Assembly (NCBI GenBank): GCA_017521565.1
Contig: JAFXCE010000065.1
Coordinates: forward strand, 1-43,767
Length of the DNA: 43,767 nt
Direction of reading: 5' to 3'
Source of the DNA: Clostridia bacterium
Lineage (GTDB): Bacteria > Bacillota > Clostridia > Christensenellales > Aristaeellaceae
The notes under the pieces were generated by a model. It made no database searches and was not told where the DNA came from. It was given only the letters and a program-made list of their open reading frames with translations. Every line of letters starts with the position of its first letter. The stretch's first letter is position 1. The position numbers were made by a program, and so were the translations under genes. Below, piece after piece: positions 20,771 through 27,731 of the stretch.

Positions 20771-21462
20771 AAGTCTTGGTCGCATGTGAGGAATCACAGG
20801 CCGTGACGAAAGAGTTGCGCAGGCTGGGACATGAAGCGTATTCGTGCGATATCATACCGTGCAGCGGCGGACATCCTGAATGGCATATCATGGGTGATGC
20901 GCTGGCGGTTGTCAATGGTAAATGCAAGTTTGCCACGATGGACGGCATACAGCATGAAATCGCTGAAACGTGGGATTTGCTGATTGCGCATCCTCCCTGC
21001 ACCTACCTGTCGAACGCAGGTGCGCGGCACTTATGGAAGGGCGGCGTGCTGAATCAGGAACGATACGACAAAGGACTGGAAGCAAAGGCTTTCTTCATGG
21101 CTTTCTACAATGCAGACTGCGAACGCATTGCGATAGAAAACCCTATACCTAGTAAAGTGTACGGATTACCGCCTGTCACGCAATATGTACAGCCTTATGA
21201 ACACGGGCATGAGTACACCAAACGCACGGGGCTATGGTTGAAAAACCTTCAACCGCTTAAACCGACCTGCGTTGTAAAGCCGATTGCGACATGGTGTCCA
21301 TCTAGTTCATATTCTCACAAGCACGGCGAACAGCGCCGGGGAATGTTCACAACAGACCGTGCAAAAAACAGGTCAAAGACCTTCCCAGGCATTGCTAAGG
21401 CAATGGCTGAACAATGGGCGGGAATGTTAGAAAACAGGAGAGATGATGATGACCCGACCTGA
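20767..21462 (+). CDS. DNA cytosine methyltransferase-like protein
   Basis: A 231-residue protein, start ATG 20767. N-terminal VLVACEESQAVTKELRRLGH resembles the SAM-binding start of C5 methyltransferases, and AHPPCTYLSNAG holds a PPC motif. However, the ENV and QRRER motifs of true C5 enzymes are lacking. Such short HPPC proteins are common in phages and usually annotated as methyltransferase. It may modify phage DNA or a nucleotide. Activity is not certain. Confidence 0.75.
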   Translation: MKVLVACEESQAVTKELRRLGHEAYSCDIIPCSGGHPEWHIMGDALAVVNGKCKFATMDGIQHEIAETWDLLIAHPPCTYLSNAGARHLWKGGVLNQERYDKGLEAKAFFMAFYNADCERIAIENPIPSKVYGLPPVTQYVQPYEHGHEYTKRTGLWLKNLQPLKPTCVVKPIATWCPSSSYSHKHGEQRRGMFTTDRAKNRSKTFPGIAKAMAEQWAGMLENRRDDDDPT

Positions 21463-21862
21463 CGTAGACCAATATTTCCTGAACATCGCGGCTGCGGTGG
21501 CTGCGCGCTCTACGTGCCTCCGCCGCCAGTATGGCGCGGTGATCGTCAAGGACGGCGTGATTGTATCCACGGGATACAACGGCGCATGTCGGGGTGAGGC
21601 GAACTGCTGTGATAAGGGTGAGTGCGTCCGTGCGGCGCAGAAAATCCCGCACGGGGAGCGGTACGAGCTGTGCAAGGCCGTCCACGCGGAAGCCAACGCC
21701 ATCATTAACGCCAACCGGGCGGACATGATAGGCGCTACGCTGTACCTGGCTGGATTCGAGGCTGGCGAACCAATCACGGCTAAGCCCTGCGCCATGTGCC
21801 ACCGGATGATTCAGAACGCGCAGATTGGGCGCGTCGTTATGGCTGAAAAGGAAGGGAAATAA
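21443..21862 (+). CDS. dCMP deaminase (ComEB type)
   Basis: A 139-residue zinc enzyme converting dCMP to dUMP. Motifs HAEANAI (zinc His and catalytic Glu, ~81) and PCAMC (two zinc Cys, ~114), preceded by GAVIVKDGVIVSTGYNG. Additional CCDKGECVRA fits the family. Three ATGs in a row give start ambiguity (21443, 21446, 21449). Supplies thymidylate precursors for phage replication. Overlaps the upstream gene by 20 bases. Confidence 0.93.
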   Translation: MMMTRPDVDQYFLNIAAAVAARSTCLRRQYGAVIVKDGVIVSTGYNGACRGEANCCDKGECVRAAQKIPHGERYELCKAVHAEANAIINANRADMIGATLYLAGFEAGEPITAKPCAMCHRMIQNAQIGRVVMAEKEGK

Positions 21863-21863
21863 C

Positions 21864-22538
21864 ATGAGCGACCACGCCACCTATAAACACATGCGAGAAT
21901 GGCCGTTTGATCTGCTGGACGACCTGTACGGCGAACCCGATAGAGCCTACGACAATCTGCCGGAAGACTTCGCCGGGAGCCTTGCGTATGTCATCGAATC
22001 GCTGTCCGAACGCGAAAAGACGTGCATCCTCGAACGCTACCGCGACCATGATTCACTGGCTGCCATCGGACAGCGCCACAAGGTTACAACGGAGCGTATC
22101 CGTCAGGTAGTCGGAAAGGCTGTGCGGAAGCTCCGCCATCCGTCCCGGATGCGAATCATCGAATACGGCGTTCATGGCTACCTTGCCCGCCAGACGGCGG
22201 AAGCGGCTGAAAAGGCTGGGCGGCGAGCTGCTTTCAAGGCCGTGGAGGACTACAAGCTCGGCCGTGCGCTCAACCCCGGCGACGCGGAAGCCGTGGAGCG
22301 GGAAAAGCTGTACAGCGTGCGCATTGAGGATCTGAACCTGTCCGTGCGTTCCTTTCATTGCCTAAAGCGCCAATGTGTGAACACCGTCGGCGACCTGTTG
22401 ACCATGACAGCGGAGGAACTGGAACGCGTGCGAAACCTCGGCGTAAAGAGCCACGACGAAATCGTGACCGCGCTGGAACGCCTCGGCTGTAACTGCCTCC
22501 ATTTGAGACGGAAGGAGCGGAAGACGAGTGGCTTCTGA
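21864..22538 (+). CDS. Fusion of sigma-70 region 4 with RNA polymerase alpha C-terminal domain
   Basis: A 224-residue protein, start ATG 21864 behind AAGGAAGGG. Residues ~45-95: LSEREKTCILERYRDHDSLA and TTERIRQVVGKAVRKLRH, a clear sigma region 4 HTH. Residues ~105-145: helical linker. Residues ~150-212: RIEDLNLSVRSFHCLKRQ and LERVRNLGVKSHDEIVTALE, a clear match to the RNAP alpha-CTD (two helix-hairpin-helix halves). It should contact DNA at -35 or UP elements and may take over host polymerase for middle or late genes. Confidence 0.88.
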   Translation: MSDHATYKHMREWPFDLLDDLYGEPDRAYDNLPEDFAGSLAYVIESLSEREKTCILERYRDHDSLAAIGQRHKVTTERIRQVVGKAVRKLRHPSRMRIIEYGVHGYLARQTAEAAEKAGRRAAFKAVEDYKLGRALNPGDAEAVEREKLYSVRIEDLNLSVRSFHCLKRQCVNTVGDLLTMTAEELERVRNLGVKSHDEIVTALERLGCNCLHLRRKERKTSGF

Positions 22539-22788
22539 TACGGTTCGACCGATTGACGCGAACGCGCTGCTGCGAGAATACCCGGTATCGAATAACCCGG
22601 TGCACATAGCTGTAAAGTGCGTGCCCACCCTCGACGCTGTGCCGGTTGTGCAGTGCAGGGAGTGCAAGCATTATCGTGAATATGAACGTTGCTCAATGAG
22701 TGCTGTTTACCGCCATTGTGCCTTGCATAAGGGGCTTGCAATGGTCACTCCTGATAGCTTTTGCAGCTATAGTGAACGGAGGGAATGA
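22528..22788 (+). CDS. Small zinc-ribbon phage protein
   Basis: An 86-residue protein from GTG 22528, overlapping the fusion gene by 11 bases. RPIDANALLRE at the start, then CRECKHYREYERC, a mid C, and FCSYSERRE at the end: a well-known phage pattern with four to five Cys in a ribbon. Function unknown. Confidence 0.75.
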   Translation: MASDTVRPIDANALLREYPVSNNPVHIAVKCVPTLDAVPVVQCRECKHYREYERCSMSAVYRHCALHKGLAMVTPDSFCSYSERRE

Positions 22789-22789
22789 C

Positions 22790-23038
22790 ATGTTCAACTG
22801 GTCGGCTTTCTGGCTGGGGATTTTGCTGGTTGGTATTGGTGCGATCGGTGCTGGTTTGTTAATGCTCGTTATCCTTTTCGGCTTCTGGGTGGAGGACAGA
22901 ACTGGCATACCGGGGCTTGTTGTGGTGTTGGTATTCTTGTTTTTGAGCATTGCCGTTTTTTTCGGGTTCGCCACTGGAGAATGGGGGCGTGAAACGGCTG
23001 AATGGATTAACGCTATGTGGAACGGAGGAAACCAATGA
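22790..23038 (+). CDS. Small membrane protein, two spans
   Basis: An 82-residue protein, ATG 22790 behind GGAGGG. Two hydrophobic helices (WLGILLVGIGAIGAGLLMLV and VVVLVFLFLSIAVFFGF) separated by a short loop. A host membrane target or exclusion role is possible. Function unknown. Confidence 0.72.
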   Translation: MFNWSAFWLGILLVGIGAIGAGLLMLVILFGFWVEDRTGIPGLVVVLVFLFLSIAVFFGFATGEWGRETAEWINAMWNGGNQ

Positions 23039-23301
23039 AAGATGATCTTGTATCCCGTCAATGGCTGCTGAATGAATACGACCGACAACACAAAGGCCCA
23101 CCCGGTGGTGCGCGTAAAATCATGGAGGAAGCTCCTGCTGTGGACGCAGAACCCGTGCGGCATGGGCGGTGGATTCGGATGGATGACACCTTTGCAAGAT
23201 GGCAGTGTTCGGCGTGCGGTGCCAAGAATCACAGCGTCTGCTGGACATACTGCCCCAGCTGCGGCGCGAAGATGGACGGAGGGACGCGTGATGTGGAGTA
23301 A
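23035..23301 (+). CDS. Zinc-ribbon phage protein
   Basis: An 88-residue protein from ATG 23035 with GGAGG. N-terminal DDLVSRQWLLNEYD, then WQCSACGAKNHSVCWTYCPS-CG: a C4 zinc ribbon typical of short phage proteins that end in a CPxCGAKM motif. Probably nucleic-acid-associated. Confidence 0.75.
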   Translation: MKDDLVSRQWLLNEYDRQHKGPPGGARKIMEEAPAVDAEPVRHGRWIRMDDTFARWQCSACGAKNHSVCWTYCPSCGAKMDGGTRDVE

Positions 23302-23443
23302 GCTGTTTCATTGTTGCCGTAAGTGGTGGGGCGTGAGATACATCCACTGCCCCGTGTGCGGCACACGCATGACTGACGAAGAAATCAGCGCGGGCATGAA
23401 ATGGGCGATGGACGGAGGTACTGAAGATGGCCTTAACGCTTAA
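23291..23443 (+). CDS. Small zinc-binding protein (50 aa)
   Basis: ATG 23291 overlaps the previous gene by 11 bases and follows GGAGGGACG. CC near the start and CPVCGTRM at ~20-27. It may bind one zinc ion. Overlaps the next start. Confidence 0.6.
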   Translation: MWSKLFHCCRKWWGVRYIHCPVCGTRMTDEEISAGMKWAMDGGTEDGLNA

Positions 23444-23603
23444 ACAGAAAGCGGTTCTCAATCGCCATATCGGCGTGTTGGAGGGCATTAGCTGGGTAGC
23501 ATGCATTGACGAAAAAATGCGCCCCATTGCCGAAGCGATCAACACTGTGTGCAGTGAGCTTGAAATGCTGCTGGATGATGACGGAGGTGCGGGAGATGAA
23601 TAA
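23427..23603 (+). CDS. Small helical protein (58 aa)
   Basis: ATG 23427 behind GGAGG. All-helical, with acidic end (CSELEMLLDDDGGAGDE). Overlaps both neighbours by 8 to 17 bases. Not recognised. Confidence 0.6.
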   Translation: MALTLKQKAVLNRHIGVLEGISWVACIDEKMRPIAEAINTVCSELEMLLDDDGGAGDE

Positions 23604-23928
23604 AACGCCTGACGAGATCAAGCCGAAAGCGTACCATGTATGGGTAGAGCGAGGCGAAGGGTCAACAGTCGTTTTTGCGAAAAGCAGGAACGAAGCAAAG
23701 GTGATTGCTCTGGGCTGTGACTGCTGCGAAGATGCGCAATACATTGATATTTTCGCAAAGCGCATGAAGGATTTTGACCGATTGTACAAGGGCGAATCTG
23801 AAATTGACTGGTACGACCCGGAAACGCGAATTGCGCTTGTCCGTGACCACGGCTGGTCATGCCTCGAACCTTCGTGGGAGTGCGATAACTGCACTGCGAA
23901 AAATTATTGCATTTGGGGTGAACGATGA
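23596..23928 (+). CDS. Hypothetical early protein
   Basis: A 110-residue protein from ATG 23596. Alpha/beta, with YHVWVERGEGSTVVFAKSRN at the start, a CDCC pair and CDNCTAKNYC near the end. This resembles small RNA-polymerase- or ribosome-associated phage proteins in style only. Function unknown. Confidence 0.68.
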   Translation: MNKTPDEIKPKAYHVWVERGEGSTVVFAKSRNEAKVIALGCDCCEDAQYIDIFAKRMKDFDRLYKGESEIDWYDPETRIALVRDHGWSCLEPSWECDNCTAKNYCIWGER

Positions 23929-24224
23929 AAACGCGTGACGAGATCAAGAAGGGGCTGGAATGCTGCAGACAAGTAAATTGCCCTGGCGATATTTGCCCGT
24001 ATTATTGCGAGGAATATTGCATAACCAACATGAGCGGCGATGCCCTTGCCCTCATCCGGCAGTCTGAAAGAGAGAGGGATGCCATGCTTGACAGCATGAA
24101 GCAAGACCCGCATTGTTGTTTCCATTGCAATGGGATTGGTTGTATCACGAGAAAAGCCCGAGGAGATGGAAGCTGCTTTGAATGGCGTGGCTTGGAGGAG
24201 GATGAAAATGAACGTGAATCCTGA
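23925..24224 (+). CDS. Cys-rich hypothetical protein
   Basis: A 99-residue protein with an ATGA overlap. N-terminal CCRQVNCPGDICPYYCEEYC (six Cys in ~20 residues) and CCFHCNGIGC further on: dense Cys clusters of the small phage type that start MKTRDEIKKGLECC. Function unknown. Confidence 0.7.
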   Translation: MKTRDEIKKGLECCRQVNCPGDICPYYCEEYCITNMSGDALALIRQSERERDAMLDSMKQDPHCCFHCNGIGCITRKARGDGSCFEWRGLEEDENERES

Positions 24225-24636
24225 AATTGTGGAAAGCATTAAAGTTGTAACTGACATCCAGATTGAAAACCGTGCCTTGATGAGATGCCCTGAATATGAC
24301 GGGTATGAAGTCAAGACGAATCAACATTGTTACATGGTGCTGATCGAAAACGAACAGAACTGCTGCGAAACGTGGGGATACTTTGCCAGCAATGACAACG
24401 ACCTTGGTCAATACGTTGGGAAGGTGCTTGCTGGCGTGTATCTCACCGATACGGCGCTCAACACGAAAAAAGTTGAGGAACTACACCTCGACGAAAGAGA
24501 TATACAGTTTGTTGATTTTGTTTTTGCGGACGGCGACAAGCTCCAATTGGCTGTATACAATGCCCATAATGGGTATTATGGACATTCGATCCTTGTTATA
24601 CGCGACGATGTGATCTTGAAGCAGGATACGCTTTGA
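24208..24636 (+). CDS. Hypothetical protein (DUF7448-like)
   Basis: A 142-residue protein, start set at ATG 24208, 6 bases after GGAGGAGG (ATG 24202 in frame is too close). Beta-rich, with NCCETWGYFASND, TDTALNTKKV and YNAHNGYYGHSILV. I recall this pattern as a phage family (DUF7448, not verified). Possibly a dimeric accessory protein; no catalytic motif seen. Confidence 0.7.
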   Translation: MNVNPEIVESIKVVTDIQIENRALMRCPEYDGYEVKTNQHCYMVLIENEQNCCETWGYFASNDNDLGQYVGKVLAGVYLTDTALNTKKVEELHLDERDIQFVDFVFADGDKLQLAVYNAHNGYYGHSILVIRDDVILKQDTL

Positions 24637-24648
24637 GGAGGATGCCTG

Positions 24649-24822
24649 ATGGCAACGCTGTGGGAATGGGTCATTATTGACCCTATTGGACGGCGCACGG
24701 TTGTGTGGGCATACACCCGGAATGCGGCAATAGCCAAGTACAGCCGCGCAAACAGAACGCCAGAGGATTACATCCGCGAAAAATGCAAGATTGTGAGGCG
24801 GAAGCGTGCCGGATGGGATTGA
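24649..24822 (+). CDS. Small basic protein (57 aa)
   Basis: ATG 24649 behind TTGAGGAGG. Strand-rich N-terminus (LWEWVIIDPIGRRTVVWAYT), basic C-terminus (IVRRKRAGWD). Not recognised. Confidence 0.6.
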   Translation: MATLWEWVIIDPIGRRTVVWAYTRNAAIAKYSRANRTPEDYIREKCKIVRRKRAGWD

Positions 24823-25022
24823 ATGATATGGATTGGCGTGAATCGCTGGATTACCTGTACCATGACCTGCACAGGACGCGCCGGGCGTACGGGCGGGCAG
24901 AGCACCGGCCGGGCGTGACGGAGGATGAATTGCGCGCCCTCAGAAGGAAGATAGAAATCATCGAATGGACGGCGGCGCTTGTGCTGCGGGATGGAGGGAT
25001 TGGAGGTGCTGCACGCAGCTGA
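24813..25022 (+). CDS. Hypothetical helical protein (69 aa)
   Basis: ATG 24813 overlaps the previous gene by 10 bases; ATG 24828 is an alternative. All-helical with Arg-rich heptads (LYHDLHRTRRAYGRAEHRPG). No family recognised. Confidence 0.6.
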   Translation: MGLNDMDWRESLDYLYHDLHRTRRAYGRAEHRPGVTEDELRALRRKIEIIEWTAALVLRDGGIGGAARS

Positions 25023-25206
25023 CGGGTTGATTGCACATGTGACGGATATACTGCGCGCTATAGCGGCGACGATGATACAGGGCGCCGCGATGGCGCTGAT
25101 GATAACCGCATTGCTGCTGTTGGCTGCCTACGCGGCCGGCATTGTAACGGCGGCGTGGCAGATTGCAAAAGATCAGCGGAAAAAGAACGGAAGGAGAATG
25201 CCATGA
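25006..25206 (+). CDS. Small membrane protein
   Basis: About 66 residues from GTG 25006 (7 bases after GGAGGG). ATG 24991 in frame is possible. One long hydrophobic helix (GAAMALMITALLLLAAYAAG) and a basic tail (KDQRKKNGRRMP). Overlaps neighbours by 17 and 4 bases. Function unknown. Confidence 0.6.
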   Translation: MLHAADGLIAHVTDILRAIAATMIQGAAMALMITALLLLAAYAAGIVTAAWQIAKDQRKKNGRRMP

Positions 25207-25601
25207 CCGGGATAGAGATTCTGCGGGCGTATGCTGCGGCGCTTCGGGAGCGGAATGCGATAGAATTGCAGATTGAACGTTTGCGCATCCCGTGCAGGCC
25301 GTCGGGGCTGACGGGCGTAACGTATGACAAGGTTGGCCGGAACACCAATGATCCGACGGCGGCGGCCATGCAGGCGCTGGACGGGCTGGAGGATCGGCTG
25401 CGGGCGCAGATGGTCGAACTGGCGGCGATCGCGGAACGCGGCGAAGCGGTATTGCAGACGGTTCCATCGCTGACGGACAGGACGATTCTTAGATGCGCGC
25501 ACGTGCTGGATATGTCGGACGAGGACATCGCGGACGATATGCACCGGTCGCGGTCATGGGTGCAGCAACGCCGGAAGGAAGCGGAAAAAAATATTTCGTG
25601 A
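25203..25601 (+). CDS. Late-regulator-like HTH protein (DUF1492 type)
   Basis: A 132-residue protein. N-terminal coiled coil (RERNAIELQIERLRIPCRPS), then a sigma-4-like HTH at the C-terminus (LTDRTILRCAHVLDMSDEDI, then SRSWVQQRRKEAE). The size and the place just before the terminase-side genes match DUF1492/ArpU-type proteins, which switch on late transcription in Firmicutes phages. It closes the early operon. Confidence 0.8.
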   Translation: MTGIEILRAYAAALRERNAIELQIERLRIPCRPSGLTGVTYDKVGRNTNDPTAAAMQALDGLEDRLRAQMVELAAIAERGEAVLQTVPSLTDRTILRCAHVLDMSDEDIADDMHRSRSWVQQRRKEAEKNIS

Positions 25602-25841
25602 ATGGCAAAAATGGCAGAAATGGCAATCGACATGTGATAAATTGATATTACGGACGCCCGGCAGGAAGCACTGCCGGGCGACTTTGTTACCCGGAAACAA
25701 TAGAGGTCGGGCAATGCCCGACTACAGGAGAGCAGGCGCGGCGCATGTGCGCTACAAGCGGGTTGGTCCGCTGGAAGGCCTGCGGGATTACCTCCCAGCT
25801 GGCGGGGGCTGGGCGGGGCGCATCGAAAAGGGAGGAATTCG
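25602..25841 (+). other. Early/late junction: hairpins, repeats, no gene
   Basis: Holds three 9-bp tandem units ATGGCARAA-like (25602-25628). A 10-bp hairpin CGCCCGGCAG / CTGCCGGGCG (25655-25680) followed by ACTTTGTT may be a weak terminator. GTCGGGC-AAT-GCCCGAC (25706-25722) is a third copy of the hairpin found twice at 12.4 kb, again with GAGG before and TA after. A GCGCATGTGCGC palindrome lies at 25741-25752. No clear late promoter was found. Confidence 0.6.
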
Positions 25842-26315
25842 ATGAACGTAATCATGAAAAAGGTTTCGGAGCTGAAACCATACGACAAAAATGCGAAAAC
25901 ACACGACAAGACGCAGATTGCCAATGTGGCGCAGTCGATCGCCGAAATGGGGTGGAAGCAGCCGCTGGTGATCGACGCTGACGGCGTGGTGATTGCGGGG
26001 CACTGCAGACTGCTGGCGGCGAAAAAGCTGCGGCAGAAGGAAGTGCCGTGCGTGGTGGCTGACGACCTGACCCCGAAACAGATTCGCAAGTACAGGATCC
26101 TCGACAACAAGCTGGCTGAATCCCCGTGGGATTTGGGCATTCTGGCGGAGGATATCGAGGGGCTGGATTTTGAGGGGTATGATGTTGATTTCGGTTTGGA
26201 TGATATAATCAACGTGGAACCGCAGGAAGGCGCGAGAGAATTTACTGAGGAGGAATTCAGTGACGAGCAATTCAAATGTGAATGTCCTCGATGTGGATTT
26301 AAATTCAACCCATAA
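25842..26315 (+). CDS. ParB/Srx-like domain protein
   Basis: A 157-residue protein behind AGGGAGG. VSELKPYDKNAKTHDKTQIA, then GHCRLLAAKKL (the GHxRxxA motif) and VVADDLTPKQIRKYRILDNK: the ParB-like nuclease fold found beside phage DNA methyltransferases. The C-terminal end CECPRCGFKFN is a zinc-like knuckle. It probably works with the following methyltransferase in protecting or marking phage DNA. The two genes overlap by 56 bases. Confidence 0.85.
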   Translation: MNVIMKKVSELKPYDKNAKTHDKTQIANVAQSIAEMGWKQPLVIDADGVVIAGHCRLLAAKKLRQKEVPCVVADDLTPKQIRKYRILDNKLAESPWDLGILAEDIEGLDFEGYDVDFGLDDIINVEPQEGAREFTEEEFSDEQFKCECPRCGFKFNP

Positions 26316-27342
26316 ATATCCATGGAAATGGCAGCTCTCAGATGTTGAAAGCATTCCCCAAAATGGACTGAAGGTGTTTTCTTGCTTTTCCTGTGGCGGC
26401 GGTTCGTCAATGGGCTACAAGCTGGCGGGATATGATGTAGTTGGTAACGTGGAAATAGATCCGCGTATGATGCGCGTCTATCAAAAAAACAATCATCCCA
26501 GACATCCATTTCTCATGGACGTACGGGATTTCCTCAAAATCCCCGATGAAGAACTGCCCGAAGAATTATTCCATCTGGATATACTTGATGGGTCGCCACC
26601 ATGCAGTGTATTTTCTACTGCTGGCGAAAGAGAAAAAGGCTGGAATAAGGAAAAAGTGTTCCGTGAAGGGCAGGCGAAGCAGAGACTGGACGACCTGTTC
26701 TTTTGGTTTATAGATATCGCCAGAAAACTGCAACCAAGAGTGGTAGTTGCAGAAAACGTTTCAGGACTCTTGCGAGGCCAAGCAAAAGGTTGCGTGAACG
26801 AAATATTCCATGCATTCGATGCGGCCGGGTATAAAACTCAGCTGTTTCTTCTGAACAGCGCTTACATGGGCGTGCCACAAAAAAGGGAACGCTGCTTTTT
26901 TGTGGCTCAAAGAAAAGACCAGCAATTCCCGAAGCTGTCATTGTCGTTTAAGGAGGTCCCGATACGCTTTGGCGCTGTTAGGACGCCGGAAGGGTTAGAG
27001 CCAGAAGACGGCGTGTATAAAGAGTTGTTGAAGCAACGCAAACCGTCTGACAAGAGTATCGGAGATATCAGTAAAAGAGTGCGCGGGAAAGACTCCGGGT
27101 TTAACAATACGATTTGGCCAGATGATGAACCTGCAGGAACAGTTACTGCGAGCGGTAATCATTTTAGAGGTTACGACGGTAAGAAGCCTACGATACAAGA
27201 TTACATCAATGTTCAGACTTTCCCGCAGGACTATGCTTTTGATGGGCAGCCAGCGCAATACATATGCGGCATGTCTGTCCCGCCCGTCATGATGGCGCAA
27301 ATAGCATCTGAAATCAACAGACAATGGTTTGCAAGGAGGTGA
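26260..27342 (+). CDS. C5 cytosine DNA methyltransferase
   Basis: A 360-residue enzyme. Motif I FSCGGGSSMGYKLAG (~43-57), motif IV GSPPCSVF with the catalytic Cys (~114), motif VI ENVSGL (~165), motif VIII QKRERCFFVA (~207), and a C-terminal NVQTFP region (motif IX/X). GTG 26260 follows GAGGAGG. No restriction enzyme is seen nearby, so it is an orphan modification enzyme, probably shielding phage DNA from host restriction. Slightly more AT-rich than its neighbours, which hints at separate acquisition. Confidence 0.94.
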   Translation: MTSNSNVNVLDVDLNSTHKYPWKWQLSDVESIPQNGLKVFSCFSCGGGSSMGYKLAGYDVVGNVEIDPRMMRVYQKNNHPRHPFLMDVRDFLKIPDEELPEELFHLDILDGSPPCSVFSTAGEREKGWNKEKVFREGQAKQRLDDLFFWFIDIARKLQPRVVVAENVSGLLRGQAKGCVNEIFHAFDAAGYKTQLFLLNSAYMGVPQKRERCFFVAQRKDQQFPKLSLSFKEVPIRFGAVRTPEGLEPEDGVYKELLKQRKPSDKSIGDISKRVRGKDSGFNNTIWPDDEPAGTVTASGNHFRGYDGKKPTIQDYINVQTFPQDYAFDGQPAQYICGMSVPPVMMAQIASEINRQWFARR

Positions 27343-27731
27343 TCCCAACGCCCAGAGGTACACACCCCAACAGCCTGGCGAACCTGAAAAAGGGAACGGC
27401 GACGCAATTCGGCGCGCACGGCGATTCCGCGGCGAGAGAAGCGCAGAAGAAAAGCACGGCGGCGCAGGCGGAACGGCGATCCTTCCGCGACGGGCTGATC
27501 AGCCTGTTGAATGAGACGCTGAAGGACAAGAGCGGCAAGGCGACCGATAAGACCACGCAGGATGCGATCATCGCCGGATTGGTGAAGAGAGCCATCGGCG
27601 GCGACACGCGCGCGTTTGAAATCATCCGAGACACGATTGGCGAAAAGCCGGTGGAGCAGATCAACGTCAACGCGCCCGACCCGAACATCATGGAAGAGAT
27701 CAGGCAGCGGATGGCAGGCGAATTGCAATGA
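27339..27731 (+). CDS. Terminase small subunit, unusual start
   Basis: About 130 residues. N-terminal PRGTHPNSLANLKKGTATQF, helical core with DAIIAGLVKRAIGGDTRAFE: the pattern of small terminase DNA-binding proteins in Clostridia phages, which recognise the packaging site. Its position before the large terminase fits. GTG 27339 lies inside AAGGAGGTGATC; ACG 27348, in frame, stands 8 bases after GGAGG. The same context occurs at 11437. Confidence 0.82.
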   Translation: MIPTPRGTHPNSLANLKKGTATQFGAHGDSAAREAQKKSTAAQAERRSFRDGLISLLNETLKDKSGKATDKTTQDAIIAGLVKRAIGGDTRAFEIIRDTIGEKPVEQINVNAPDPNIMEEIRQRMAGELQ

